A DNA stretch of 64,000 nt from Methanococcoides burtonii DSM 6242 (lineage in GTDB: Archaea > Halobacteriota > Methanosarcinia > Methanosarcinales > Methanosarcinaceae): the NCBI RefSeq assembly GCF_000013725.1, contig NC_007955.1:341579-405578 (forward strand). The letters run 5' to 3'. Every line of letters begins with the position of its first letter. Position 1 is the first letter of the stretch. Shown here in pieces: positions 54,097 through 64,000 of the stretch. The position numbers were made by a program, and so were the translations under genes. The notes under the pieces were generated by a model. That model did not search any database. It was not told where the DNA came from and was given only the letters and a program-made list of their open reading frames with translations.

Positions 54097-54315
54097 CCAC
54101 TCCTCAAATATCTCATAGGTTTAATATGTTTTAAAATAAAATTTAATTTGGAATAAACTAAACTGAAATACTTGAATGTTCAAGTTGTTACCTATGCCCC
54201 ATTATTTAATGTGGTATACTTTGATTTAAGCATTATGACATATCTTGCCGCTTTTCTAAATGCGTTTAAAAACAGTTCCAGAATATTTATAAGCTGGAAG
54301 TCTATTTCTGAAACT

Positions 54316-55695
54316 ATGCAATTTCAGCGTTCGTTCTCATATTTTTTATTGATCTTGTTATTCATCTTATGCATAGGTTGTGTCTCAGATGATAGTTCAA
54401 CAAATAATTATGACCAAAACCCTGATCAAGTTCTTTCTGATCCGGATGTTGAAACCTACAATGTAAGTCTCAAAAAGACGGCAGTTCTTGATATTGACAA
54501 CGGTTATTCTCTTAAGTTGTTGGAAATAAATAGGAAAGAGAATTTTGTTCGTCTCTCCTTTAGAAAGGATGGTCAGGAGTATTTGACCTCTAAATTATTG
54601 ACTGGTAATAACTATGCAATAAAAGATCCGAATGATGAATTCGTTGTCTATTCTGTAATTGTGGATAAGATCTACGATAACAGTTTTCTCATCGACCTGA
54701 CCTATACGACAAAGTCGTCCATCTCTCTAGAGGTTCCGGTTTTAGATATTGATCAACAGAAGGTGCCTGAAGTTAGCATTGGCATTGATACTATCTCCCG
54801 AAATTATGAGTGGGAATACGATAGTACTAAATTCAGTATGACAGCCGAGTATTACAAAGACAACTATGGGATATATTCTGAAAGAAGCCGAACCCGTGAT
54901 TTTGATCAGTTCGTAACAGACACATATGATGATACATTAATATCCCAACTTACTTCCCAGGTGGAGAAGATGGCATATGATGGTGGCTATGGGGAAAATG
55001 ATATTCCCTATATCACCATGGCTTTTGTGCAATCGCTTCCATATGTGAGCGATAGTGCGTCAGCTGGTTATGATGAATACCCGAGGTTCCCATTCGAAAC
55101 ACTCTATCATGGCGGTGGTGATTGTGAAGATTCTTCGATCCTCCTTGCATCCTTACTCTATGATATGGGATATGGTGTAGCACTGATCGAACTTCCCGGA
55201 CACATGGCTGTAGGCGTTAAAGGAGAAGATGATCTTTCTGGAAGCTATTACAACTATAACGGGGTAAAGTACTATTATCTGGAAACTACAGCTTCCGGCT
55301 GGGGTGTGGGTGTCATTCCTGGTGATTACACAAATGAAGAAGCCACCATAAAACCTATTGGGATAGGTTCTCCTGAATTAAGTCTTACATTTACCGGCAC
55401 TGGTGAGGAGAATTACTATGGGATATATGTCGATCTGGAGATTGTGATCGAGAATGTAGGATCAATTACTGCTGAAGACGTGGTGATATACACAGCTCTT
55501 GAAAGCACAGATGAAGGGATGGTCTGGGATCAGATAAAAAGTGATACTATACCTGAAATCGCTCCGGAAAGTAGCATTGTTTACTCAGTTTCCAGACTGA
55601 AAGTACCCGATGGTGAAAGTTATCGCGTGGGTATCACGGGATGGGGGTCGAACGTGAATTCTGAATATATCTATAGTGAATGGAGATCCTCTTAA
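54316..55695 (+). CDS. Transglutaminase-like cysteine peptidase lipoprotein
   Basis: The mature protein is probably lipid-anchored outside the cell: the signal FSYFLLILLFILCIGC ends in a lipobox. A 140-residue beta-rich region follows, then a transglutaminase-like core with Cys in HGGGDCEDSSILLASLLYDM, His in ELPGHMAVGV, and an acidic third residue in YYYLETTASGWGVGV. The C-terminus is a CARDB-like domain (EIVIENVGSITAEDVVIYTA). I choose ATG 54316 because the signal begins there; an upstream ATG at 54172 in the same frame would bury it. Function unknown; a cell-surface peptidase is likely. Confidence 0.8.
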   Translation: MQFQRSFSYFLLILLFILCIGCVSDDSSTNNYDQNPDQVLSDPDVETYNVSLKKTAVLDIDNGYSLKLLEINRKENFVRLSFRKDGQEYLTSKLLTGNNYAIKDPNDEFVVYSVIVDKIYDNSFLIDLTYTTKSSISLEVPVLDIDQQKVPEVSIGIDTISRNYEWEYDSTKFSMTAEYYKDNYGIYSERSRTRDFDQFVTDTYDDTLISQLTSQVEKMAYDGGYGENDIPYITMAFVQSLPYVSDSASAGYDEYPRFPFETLYHGGGDCEDSSILLASLLYDMGYGVALIELPGHMAVGVKGEDDLSGSYYNYNGVKYYYLETTASGWGVGVIPGDYTNEEATIKPIGIGSPELSLTFTGTGEENYYGIYVDLEIVIENVGSITAEDVVIYTALESTDEGMVWDQIKSDTIPEIAPESSIVYSVSRLKVPDGESYRVGITGWGSNVNSEYIYSEWRSS

Positions 55696-55733
55696 AAAAG
55701 ATGGTATCAAGTGAAGAACATATTTTTTAAGAC

Positions 55734-56666
55734 TTACCAGAAAAATAGGATAATACCTATAATTGCTAGCATGATACCGTTTTGCATGATAAGGGAGATT
55801 GCCATGATCTTCAAACCCAGCTCTGGTCGGAATATTCCTGTGTAATATGGAAGCATGCTCTTTATTCTTGGGACGCTTGCCAGCACTCTCCCTATCAGAA
55901 GAGCAAGAATGATATCCTTTGTACTAAGTAGTTGAGCTGAAAGTAAATTTCCCGCGATCGTATATGCAGCTATATTACTGGCAAACCATCCTGCAATTAT
56001 CGGCAGGGCTTCCGGTGGCACATAATTGACAAGAAAAGAGCTTTTCATAATATTGGCGATCATATCGAATATCCCTGTTTCCATCAGTTGGAAAATAGCA
56101 ATTGATACGATTGTTGTCGTCAATATCATCCTAATTATCGTTCGTTTTGATCTTTTCAGCGCAATCAATGACGCTTCTTTTAACTTTTTCTTTTCAATAT
56201 CAGTGTGAAGTATGCCCGATATTCTGGGTGTAAGGAACAAGCGTGCTGCTACTAAAGCTATTAGTGTTTTCACAAACCCTATGAGCACTACAATTCCCAG
56301 ATAGATCAATCCTGTTGTTCCCAGCAGTGCGACCATTATGGGGAGAAGATCTCTTGAAAGCACTATACTCGAAGGAAATGAATTTACCATTGTTGCAATG
56401 ATGGTCTCTTTCCGGTCTATGTGCTTATCATAATGTAATTTAGCTATCATCGAGTTTCCCGCTGTGGAAGATCCAAAGGATGTGAGGAAACTAAGCCCTA
56501 TTTCCTGTCTTAGATGGCCATAGTGCATTAAAGGGGATGCAAGGAATCCAAACTTATTGACCCATCCCATTTCAACCAGAATGGCCATGGCAAGTGTTCC
56601 TATAACTATCGGAGGGAGGACCTTTATAAGATATTCGAACGCGAGAAAAAGTGCATCTATCCACAT
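55734..56666 (-). CDS. Nucleoside-recognition (Gate) domain membrane protein
   Basis: This is a 310-aa protein with eight or more hydrophobic segments and two Gate-like regions (FLTSFGSSTAGNSMIAKLHY, and IAGWFASNIAAYTIAGNLLS). Relatives include spore maturation proteins and the FeoB C-terminal part. Transport is assumed, but the substrate is unknown. Methanogens carry several of these. It ends 38 bp from the convergent lipoprotein gene. Confidence 0.8.
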   Translation of the reverse strand: MWIDALFLAFEYLIKVLPPIVIGTLAMAILVEMGWVNKFGFLASPLMHYGHLRQEIGLSFLTSFGSSTAGNSMIAKLHYDKHIDRKETIIATMVNSFPSSIVLSRDLLPIMVALLGTTGLIYLGIVVLIGFVKTLIALVAARLFLTPRISGILHTDIEKKKLKEASLIALKRSKRTIIRMILTTTIVSIAIFQLMETGIFDMIANIMKSSFLVNYVPPEALPIIAGWFASNIAAYTIAGNLLSAQLLSTKDIILALLIGRVLASVPRIKSMLPYYTGIFRPELGLKIMAISLIMQNGIMLAIIGIILFFW

Positions 56667-56707
56667 TTGCGGGACAATTGATCATATTAGTTAAGAGCTT
56701 TACGCAT

Positions 56708-56811
56708 TCAATCCTTTTTTCTGACTTTCTTAAGGTCCCACATTTCTGCAAAATTATCCAGGAGACTGTCAAGAGTCATACCTTCATTTTGGAGTAAACT
56801 GATCAACTTAT
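56708..56811 (-). pseudogene. 3' fragment of a small gene cut by ISH3
   Basis: Directly outside the left ISH3 end, the minus strand reads KLISLLQNEGMTLDSLLDNF, AEMWDLKKVRKKD and TGA. On the other side of the element, an ATG near 58088 opens MITKLSN towards the ISH3 end. The two pieces probably belonged to one small gene of unknown function. Confidence 0.4.
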
Positions 56812-58062
56812 TTCAGTACTTCACTAATATTCCCTCCACTAAATAAATTATATAATCTCACCTATAACATTTCACTACTAACTTCACTTTCAACCTTTTT
56901 TCACCCATTCCTCAACAAAGTGAACAAATAAATCAAATCTAAAAACATCTTCCTCTATTGTTTTTGGTCCCCTTTTCACTTTCCTAAAATGCATTCTCTG
57001 GATTGATACCCATGCATTTTTCAACATAAATGATATCAACGCATAGAAATATCGTAGCATTGGATTTCTTGAGGATGTTTTCGGTTTCACCACATTCCGC
57101 ATTCGATATGATGATTCAATCGCAAATCGCTTCCTGTAGATCATACTAATCTTTCCGGGTTCCCAATCAATTCCATAAACAACAAACCCTAGATTCTCAC
57201 AACCATTCTTCCCTCTCTTTCCTTTCAGATACTTAACATCAATAGCAATATCAAGTCCCACATCTCCTTTCTTATTCTTCATGACGTACTTTTCATAGCG
57301 TTTATTATTTCCATCAAGAATATCTTTTATTCTCTTTCCCTTTCTTACAACAGGAGTGATATGTGGAATGTCATTCTCCTGCAAAAATGTAAAAACATCT
57401 CTGGAATAAAATTCTCTGTCCAAACAAATAATATTTATTTTGAGATTGATTTTATCAACTACGTCTATGAAATATTTCAGATAATCTGTCTTCGTTTTGC
57501 CTTTTTCCACAGGTAACATGGAAATTGTAAATCTTGTGTATTTGTTTATAATGCAAAGAGAAATATAAGAGTAGAATGAGTTTGTTGATTTCTTAGCTTG
57601 TCCTCGAATCACATAGTTTTCATTGACATAATTCACTTCTCCATAGTATGGATCATTTGTATAATCGATGGCAAGATCATACTTTTTATTTGAATCAAGG
57701 GTTTTGTGGGATGATTGCAAGAGAATCTTTGCATTGTTTTCAATGAGCTGATCGAAATCAATCTTATGTAAATGATATCTCATTGATGTTTCACATGGAG
57801 TATTATGATATTGTTTACCAATCGAATGAATTGAAAGTTTATCGGTGGACATTCCGAGAATATTAGTGAAGAGGTCTTTAGGAGTAAGTGATCCATTTAT
57901 TGAAATGGGAATGTTGTCCAGAAGTGGTGGTAGAACAGTTTTGATACAGTGAGCAGGTGTTAATTCTAGTCGTGATAACATGGAGGGGGCATTTTAAAGG
58001 TATATAAATGTGCCGAGTGGTGTTGATTTAGTGGATTATGCCAAAATTAGAGAACTACTGAA
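56812..58062 (-). mobile_element. ISH3-family insertion sequence, apparently complete
   Basis: The imperfect inverted ends are TTCAGTACTTCACTAATATT and (inverted) TTCAGTAGTTCTCTAATTTT, both followed inward by CCACTAAAT. The 1251-bp element has one intact gene and disrupts a small minus-strand gene. A second, truncated copy lies at 46512. Confidence 0.8.
56890..57981 (-). CDS. ISH3-family DDE transposase
   Basis: This 363-aa transposase is of the ISH3 (IS4-like) archaeal group. It has the N-terminal domain (LSRLELTPAHCIKTVLPPLL), the catalytic core with KYDLAIDYTNDPYYG (first Asp), IICLDREFYSRDV (second Asp), and the C-terminal RFAIESSYRMRNVVKPKTSS with the Glu. Length is normal. The start overlaps a promoter region conserved in the truncated copy. 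Confidence 0.9.
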   Translation of the reverse strand: MLSRLELTPAHCIKTVLPPLLDNIPISINGSLTPKDLFTNILGMSTDKLSIHSIGKQYHNTPCETSMRYHLHKIDFDQLIENNAKILLQSSHKTLDSNKKYDLAIDYTNDPYYGEVNYVNENYVIRGQAKKSTNSFYSYISLCIINKYTRFTISMLPVEKGKTKTDYLKYFIDVVDKINLKINIICLDREFYSRDVFTFLQENDIPHITPVVRKGKRIKDILDGNNKRYEKYVMKNKKGDVGLDIAIDVKYLKGKRGKNGCENLGFVVYGIDWEPGKISMIYRKRFAIESSYRMRNVVKPKTSSRNPMLRYFYALISFMLKNAWVSIQRMHFRKVKRGPKTIEEDVFRFDLFVHFVEEWVKKG

Positions 58063-58489
58063 TTTGATAATTTCGTAATCATAAGGCCTTTTTTGTAGAA
58101 GCCACAAAATAATGTGGATGAAACATGAGATATTCACTTTGAGATCATACAGTAATCCTCAGTGACAATAAAACAAATATAGCTAACTATTGAAATTATG
58201 TCTTACCCATTTAGGTATCCACCATCATTAAAGGAAATTTGAACTTTGATCGGAGCTATTAATTTATACTGTCTTCATATATTCGAATAATATTAAAGCT
58301 GATAATGGATTGCTAATCAAAGAATAAATATAAAAACTAGTAGCAGAAGTACTAAGTATTAGATACATCACTTATTGATGATTGCACTGATCCACTCAAA
58401 AACAACAACAAACCCCCTATAAATAATAATATATACTTCAAAGAATCTACATGAAATTATTTAAGTAAAGATCGATATAGGTGAATACG
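58063..58489. other. Intergenic region without a convincing gene
   Basis: The first ~25 bp hold the 5' fragment of the gene cut by ISH3 (minus strand MITKLSN). The rest is AT-rich with no trusted ORF. TATA-like TAATAATATATACTT near 58427 is the likely promoter of the ASCH gene, with GGTGA directly before its start. Confidence 0.4.
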
Positions 58490-59098
58490 ATGGTTCAAGA
58501 CACAACACCCACAAAAGCAGATATCAGTCTACCTGATAAATGGGATGTTGCTGTTATTCCAAAAGAACCAACCTATTTTGATCGTTTCTTACCTACTACA
58601 CACCAGCAGACTACGCTGACAGAATGTGGTATTGACCCGGGGGATGAATATGCTTTACCACACCCAAAAATACGTGTACTTGCAATAAGACAGCCTTGGG
58701 CATCACTTATCATTCGTGGTCTGAAGAATATAGAAGTACGTTCAAAGAACACTTATGTTCGAGGAACGATAGCCATCTATGCAAGCAGATCAATTATTCG
58801 GAAAAAAGACCTGAAATTGGTGAACGAGAACTATGATATCCCCATTGAACAGCTTGATGATCTGCCTACAGGAATGATAATCGGAACAGTGAACCTTGTT
58901 GAATGCAAAGAATATGAATCGGATTTTCATTTTAAGCTTGACCAAAGACGACATTTGAATCCGGAAGAGAGTTATTCCAAGAACATAAAAGGATGGTTCT
59001 TAAAGTCTCCACGTCCGATAGAACCTGTCAATTACAAATTCAATGGAGAAGTTGTCTGGAGTCTGGCAAATACTGATATCCTTCAGCAAACTACTTAA
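58490..59098 (+). CDS. ASCH-domain protein
   Basis: The product of about 202 aa has a C-terminal ASCH domain (VLAIRQPWASLIIRGLKNIE, RGTIAIYASRSIIRK, GMIIGTVNLVECKEY, KGWFLKSPRPIEP), a PUA-related fold that binds RNA or modified nucleotides. The N-terminal ~65 residues (DKWDVAVIPKEPTYFDRFLP) are not recognised. ATG 58490 follows GGTGA; a GTG at 58481 is also in frame but lies inside that site. Confidence 0.85.
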   Translation: MVQDTTPTKADISLPDKWDVAVIPKEPTYFDRFLPTTHQQTTLTECGIDPGDEYALPHPKIRVLAIRQPWASLIIRGLKNIEVRSKNTYVRGTIAIYASRSIIRKKDLKLVNENYDIPIEQLDDLPTGMIIGTVNLVECKEYESDFHFKLDQRRHLNPEESYSKNIKGWFLKSPRPIEPVNYKFNGEVVWSLANTDILQQTT

Positions 59099-59342
59099 GA
59101 TCTTGAAAGTGTTTTTATTTTTCTATCCGATTAGTTATGAATTATGTATAGGCATTGGAATGAGCCGATCTAATTGATATATCAAATTTAAAATTATATC
59201 TTTATATACATGTACTGCATAATACAAAGCAAATTAAAGAGATAAAATCAATATCTGTTAAATCGAAAATAAATTAATTTGAACTGACTTTTGATCTGAA
59301 ATTATCTAAACAGATTAAAGGATTTTATTTAACTTCAAATAA

Positions 59343-61265
<1,923 letters not shown>

Positions 61266-61275
61266 GGTGATATAA

Positions 61276-63768
61276 ATGGCAGATAACATGAATAATGAAC
61301 CTGGCGATGTACAGCCAAATGATGAACCTCTGGATATAAAGCCCACAGATACCAGTGAAAGGATCGTCCCTATCCTGATTCAGGATGAGATGAAGAATTC
61401 CTATATCGATTATGCAATGAGCGTAATAGTTGGAAGGGCTTTACCAGATGCACGTGATGGTCTCAAACCGGTACACAGGCGTATACTCTATGCCATGAAA
61501 GAAGCCGGCATGACATATGATAAAGCATACAAGAAGTCTGCCCGTGTGGTGGGAGACGTTCTTGGTAAATATCACCCACATGGCGATACTGCAGTTTATG
61601 ATTCTCTTGTGAGAATGGTGCAGGAATTTTCCCTAAGATATCCCTTGATCGATGGTCAGGGTAACTTCGGTTCAATTGACGGTGATTCCGCAGCAGCTAT
61701 GCGATATACCGAGTCCCGAATGGACCGTATCTCCAACGAGATGCTCGCAGATATTGATAAGGAGACAGTTCTATACAGGCCCAACTACGATGGTTCTCTA
61801 AAGGAGCCGACCGTACTTCCTGCAAGACTACCAAATCTTCTTATCAATGGTTCTACAGGAATTGCAGTGGGAATGGCCACCAATATGGCACCACACAATC
61901 TTGGGGAGGTCATTGATGCCACTTTAATGCTTATTGAGGATCCTGAGACCCCCATTTCCAGTCTAATGGAAATAGTCAAAGGTCCTGATTTTCCAACAGG
62001 CGGAGTTATCCTTGGTCATCAGGGTATAAAGTCCGCATATGAGACTGGAAGAGGGCCTATCAAGATACGGGCGGTTACCTCTATAGAAGAAATGAAGAAC
62101 GACAAGAAGCGTATCGTTGTTTCGGAACTGCCATACCAGGTCAATAAATCAAGATTAATCGAAAACATTGCTGCTCTTGTAAGGGAAAAGAAGATAGTCG
62201 GCATTTCAGACCTTCGTGATGAATCTGACCGTGATGGTATCCGCGTTTCTATTGAACTTACAAGGAACACAAATCCTGAAGTTATACTGAACCAGCTTTA
62301 CAAGCATACCCAGATGCAGACGACTTTTGGTATCATCAACCTTGCACTTGTCGATAATATTCCAAGGGAATTGACCCTTAAGGAACTGCTTCAGATATAC
62401 CTTGAGCATAGGATCGATGTCATACTCAAACGTTCCATGTTCGATATGAGAAAGGCTGATGAGAAAGCCCATATCCTTAAGGGATTAATGATCGCTCTTG
62501 ACCATATCGATGAGGTCATAGCTCTGATTCGCGGTTCAAATGCTGTGGATGAGGCCAAGGAAGGGCTAATGACCAGGTTCGGGCTTGATGAAGTTCAAGC
62601 AAAGGCCATCCTGGATATGCGTTTGCAGAAGTTGACAGGACTGGAAAGGCAGAAGATAGAGGATGAGCATGGAGAGCTTGTCAAGCTTATCGAGGACCTG
62701 AAAGACATCATTGAAAGTGATGAAAGGAAATATAGCATCATAAAGGAAGAGTTACATGCCATCCGCGAAAGGTTTGCAGATAAGCGAAGGACAGAGATCA
62801 CAGGTTCACATGTCGAATTTGAGGATGAGGATCTGATCCCTGTAGAAGAGGTTATCGTTACGATCACCAATAGCGGCTATATCAAGAGGATGCCTGTGGA
62901 TACCTACAGTCAGCAGCACAGGGGTGGAAAAGGAGTCATTGGAATGGAAACAAAGGAACAGGATGTCGTTGAAGATATCTTTATATCATCCACTCATGAT
63001 TACCTGATGTTCTTCACCAACCGCGGAAAAGTCCACTGGAAAAAGGTTTACGGTCTCCCAGAAGGAAGTCGTCAGTCAAAGGGTAAGGCTGTTGTAAACC
63101 TGCTTGATCTTGCTGAGAATGAATCCGTTACTGCAACAATAACAGTGAAGGAATTCGAAGAGGATAAGTTCTTATTTATGGCAACACGAATGGGAACTGT
63201 AAAGAAGACCCCATTGTCGGATTTCAGTAATGTGAGAAAGGCCGGTATCATTGCGCTCAAACTTGATGAAGGGGACGAGCTTGTCAATGTGGCACTCACG
63301 GACGGCTCCAAGGAAATAATGATGGTCTCAAGACATGGAAAGGCCATCAGATTCTGTGAAAGGGATGTCCGTCCAATGGGTCGTACTGCAAGAGGTGTTC
63401 GTGGAATGAGGCTTACCGGCGATGATATTGTGGTAAGTCTTGATATTGTTGACCTGAGCACAAAACTACTCACCATCACAGAGAACGGATATGGAAAACG
63501 TACAACGTTTGACGAGTACCGTGGAATGAAACGTGGCGGACAGGGTGTGATCACCATAGTGACAAGTCTCAGGAACGGTCCTGTAATAAATGTAAAGGCC
63601 GTTAAAGAGGAAGATGAGGTCATGGTGACAAGTTCTGAAGGAATTTTCATCAGAATTCCTGTGAAGGATATACGTGCACAGGGAAGAAACACACAGGGTG
63701 TCAAAATTATGAATGTGCGCCCCGGCGACAAGGTTGTGGGTGTTGCAAGAATTAAAAATGAGGAATGA
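61276..63768 (+). CDS. gyrA: DNA gyrase subunit A
   Basis: GyrA cleaves and rejoins DNA and wraps it for supercoiling. The 830-aa product has the winged-helix region ([20 protein letters not shown]), [18 protein letters not shown], the catalytic Tyr144 in [12 protein letters not shown], the coiled-coil tower and a C-terminal beta-pinwheel with the GyrA box QHRGGKG. Thr105 stands where quinolone-sensitive bacterial enzymes have Ser. The start follows GAGGTGATATAA, which overlaps the gyrB stop. Confidence 0.97.
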   Translation: MADNMNNEPGDVQPNDEPLDIKPTDTSERIVPILIQDEMKNSYIDYAMSVIVGRALPDARDGLKPVHRRILYAMKEAGMTYDKAYKKSARVVGDVLGKYHPHGDTAVYDSLVRMVQEFSLRYPLIDGQGNFGSIDGDSAAAMRYTESRMDRISNEMLADIDKETVLYRPNYDGSLKEPTVLPARLPNLLINGSTGIAVGMATNMAPHNLGEVIDATLMLIEDPETPISSLMEIVKGPDFPTGGVILGHQGIKSAYETGRGPIKIRAVTSIEEMKNDKKRIVVSELPYQVNKSRLIENIAALVREKKIVGISDLRDESDRDGIRVSIELTRNTNPEVILNQLYKHTQMQTTFGIINLALVDNIPRELTLKELLQIYLEHRIDVILKRSMFDMRKADEKAHILKGLMIALDHIDEVIALIRGSNAVDEAKEGLMTRFGLDEVQAKAILDMRLQKLTGLERQKIEDEHGELVKLIEDLKDIIESDERKYSIIKEELHAIRERFADKRRTEITGSHVEFEDEDLIPVEEVIVTITNSGYIKRMPVDTYSQQHRGGKGVIGMETKEQDVVEDIFISSTHDYLMFFTNRGKVHWKKVYGLPEGSRQSKGKAVVNLLDLAENESVTATITVKEFEEDKFLFMATRMGTVKKTPLSDFSNVRKAGIIALKLDEGDELVNVALTDGSKEIMMVSRHGKAIRFCERDVRPMGRTARGVRGMRLTGDDIVVSLDIVDLSTKLLTITENGYGKRTTFDEYRGMKRGGQGVITIVTSLRNGPVINVKAVKEEDEVMVTSSEGIFIRIPVKDIRAQGRNTQGVKIMNVRPGDKVVGVARIKNEE

Positions 63769-63835
63769 CACAAACTAAACACTTTTAAATATTGACCATA
63801 TTTACTAGACTAAATCAGCTTAAAGGATGATCATT

Positions 63836-64000
63836 ATGGAACTTGAAAAATTAAGACACGGTACAGAACTTATCAAACGCGGCTTTGCAAAGATGCAGAA
63901 AGGCGGCGTTATCATGGACGTTACGACCCCTGAGGAAGCAAAGATCGCTGAAGAGGCAGGAGCTGTTGCAGTTATGGCACTCCACGCAGTCCCTTCAGAC
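63836..64000 (+). CDS. pdxS: Pyridoxal 5'-phosphate synthase subunit PdxS, 3'-truncated by the window edge
   Basis: PdxS makes pyridoxal phosphate from ribose 5-phosphate, glyceraldehyde 3-phosphate and glutamine-derived ammonia together with PdxT. The 55 visible codons include [37 protein letters not shown] and [10 protein letters not shown], the highly conserved N-terminus. ATG 63836 follows AAGGATGAT, and a TATA-like CTTTTAAATATTG lies upstream. Confidence 0.94.
   Translation, partial: MELEKLRHGTELIKRGFAKMQKGGVIMDVTTPEEAKIAEEAGAVAVMALHAVPSD

Overview
The window looks like the chromosome of a methylotrophic methanogenic archaeon of the Methanosarcinaceae. Methanococcoides is my best guess, but that name is an inference from gene content and not proven here. 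Archaeal markers include a 20S proteasome beta subunit, transcription factor E, the KH/beta-CASP termination factor FttA (aCPSF1), NMD3, GatE, a geranylgeranyl reductase for ether lipids, a ubiquitin-like small modifier and a MobB-MoaE fusion. A formaldehyde-activating enzyme fits C1 metabolism. Bacterial-type GyrAB, CysE/CysK, RadC, CheACDR and histidine kinases are typical of this heavily acquired gene set. Almost every gene ends in TAA or TGA. TAG is rare, as expected in a lineage that can decode TAG as pyrrolysine.

Layout. 1-3.8 kb: the end of a chemotaxis operon (cheA-cheC-cheD-cheR) closed by a hairpin. 3.9-7.4 kb: an IS91-like element that truncates a membrane protein gene, then divergent fae and an HxlR regulator, then two MITE-like repeats and a candidate structured RNA. 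7.6-20.9 kb: the conserved core (geranylgeranyl reductase, nmd3, an ATP-grasp ligase, TFE, an HD protein, psmB, fttA, a HAD hydrolase, a 41-aa ORF coupled to a ubiquitin-like protein, a repressor, asd, a sensor-less kinase, mobB-moaE, radC). 21-27.6 kb: decayed accessory DNA, with a terminase remnant carrying an intein, transposase and flavoprotein fragments and a group II intron RT tail, around an intact ABC exporter with its HTH regulator. 27.8-35.6 kb: gatE, a beta-propeller protein, sulP, ywbE, a permuted GTPase and a glycosyltransferase. 35.7-51.9 kb: an insertion-sequence hot spot (IS5, IS66, an unclassified IS with 18-bp ends, ISL3, an ISH3 remnant, IS1) around a CheB-CheR-PAS protein and its neighbouring kinase, a KTSC protein, a secreted Asp-rich protein and several pseudogenes. 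52-59 kb: cysE-cysK, a transglutaminase-like lipoprotein, a permease, an intact ISH3 element and an ASCH protein. 59.4-64 kb: gyrB-gyrA and the start of pdxS.

The most unusual object is at 21.6-22.6 kb. An intein in a phage terminase remnant contains an HNH endonuclease gene in a different reading frame, with its own start and ribosome-binding site, while the intein frame stays open right through it. The HNH gene has an in-frame TAG inside its HNH motif. The glycosyltransferase gene at 34.4-35.6 kb also has an in-frame TAG followed by 47 protein-like codons. A second notable object is a pair of related elements (7.26 and 43.1 kb) with two hairpins that show compensatory base changes. Each lies on the plus strand upstream of a plus-strand gene and close to a copy of the same MITE.
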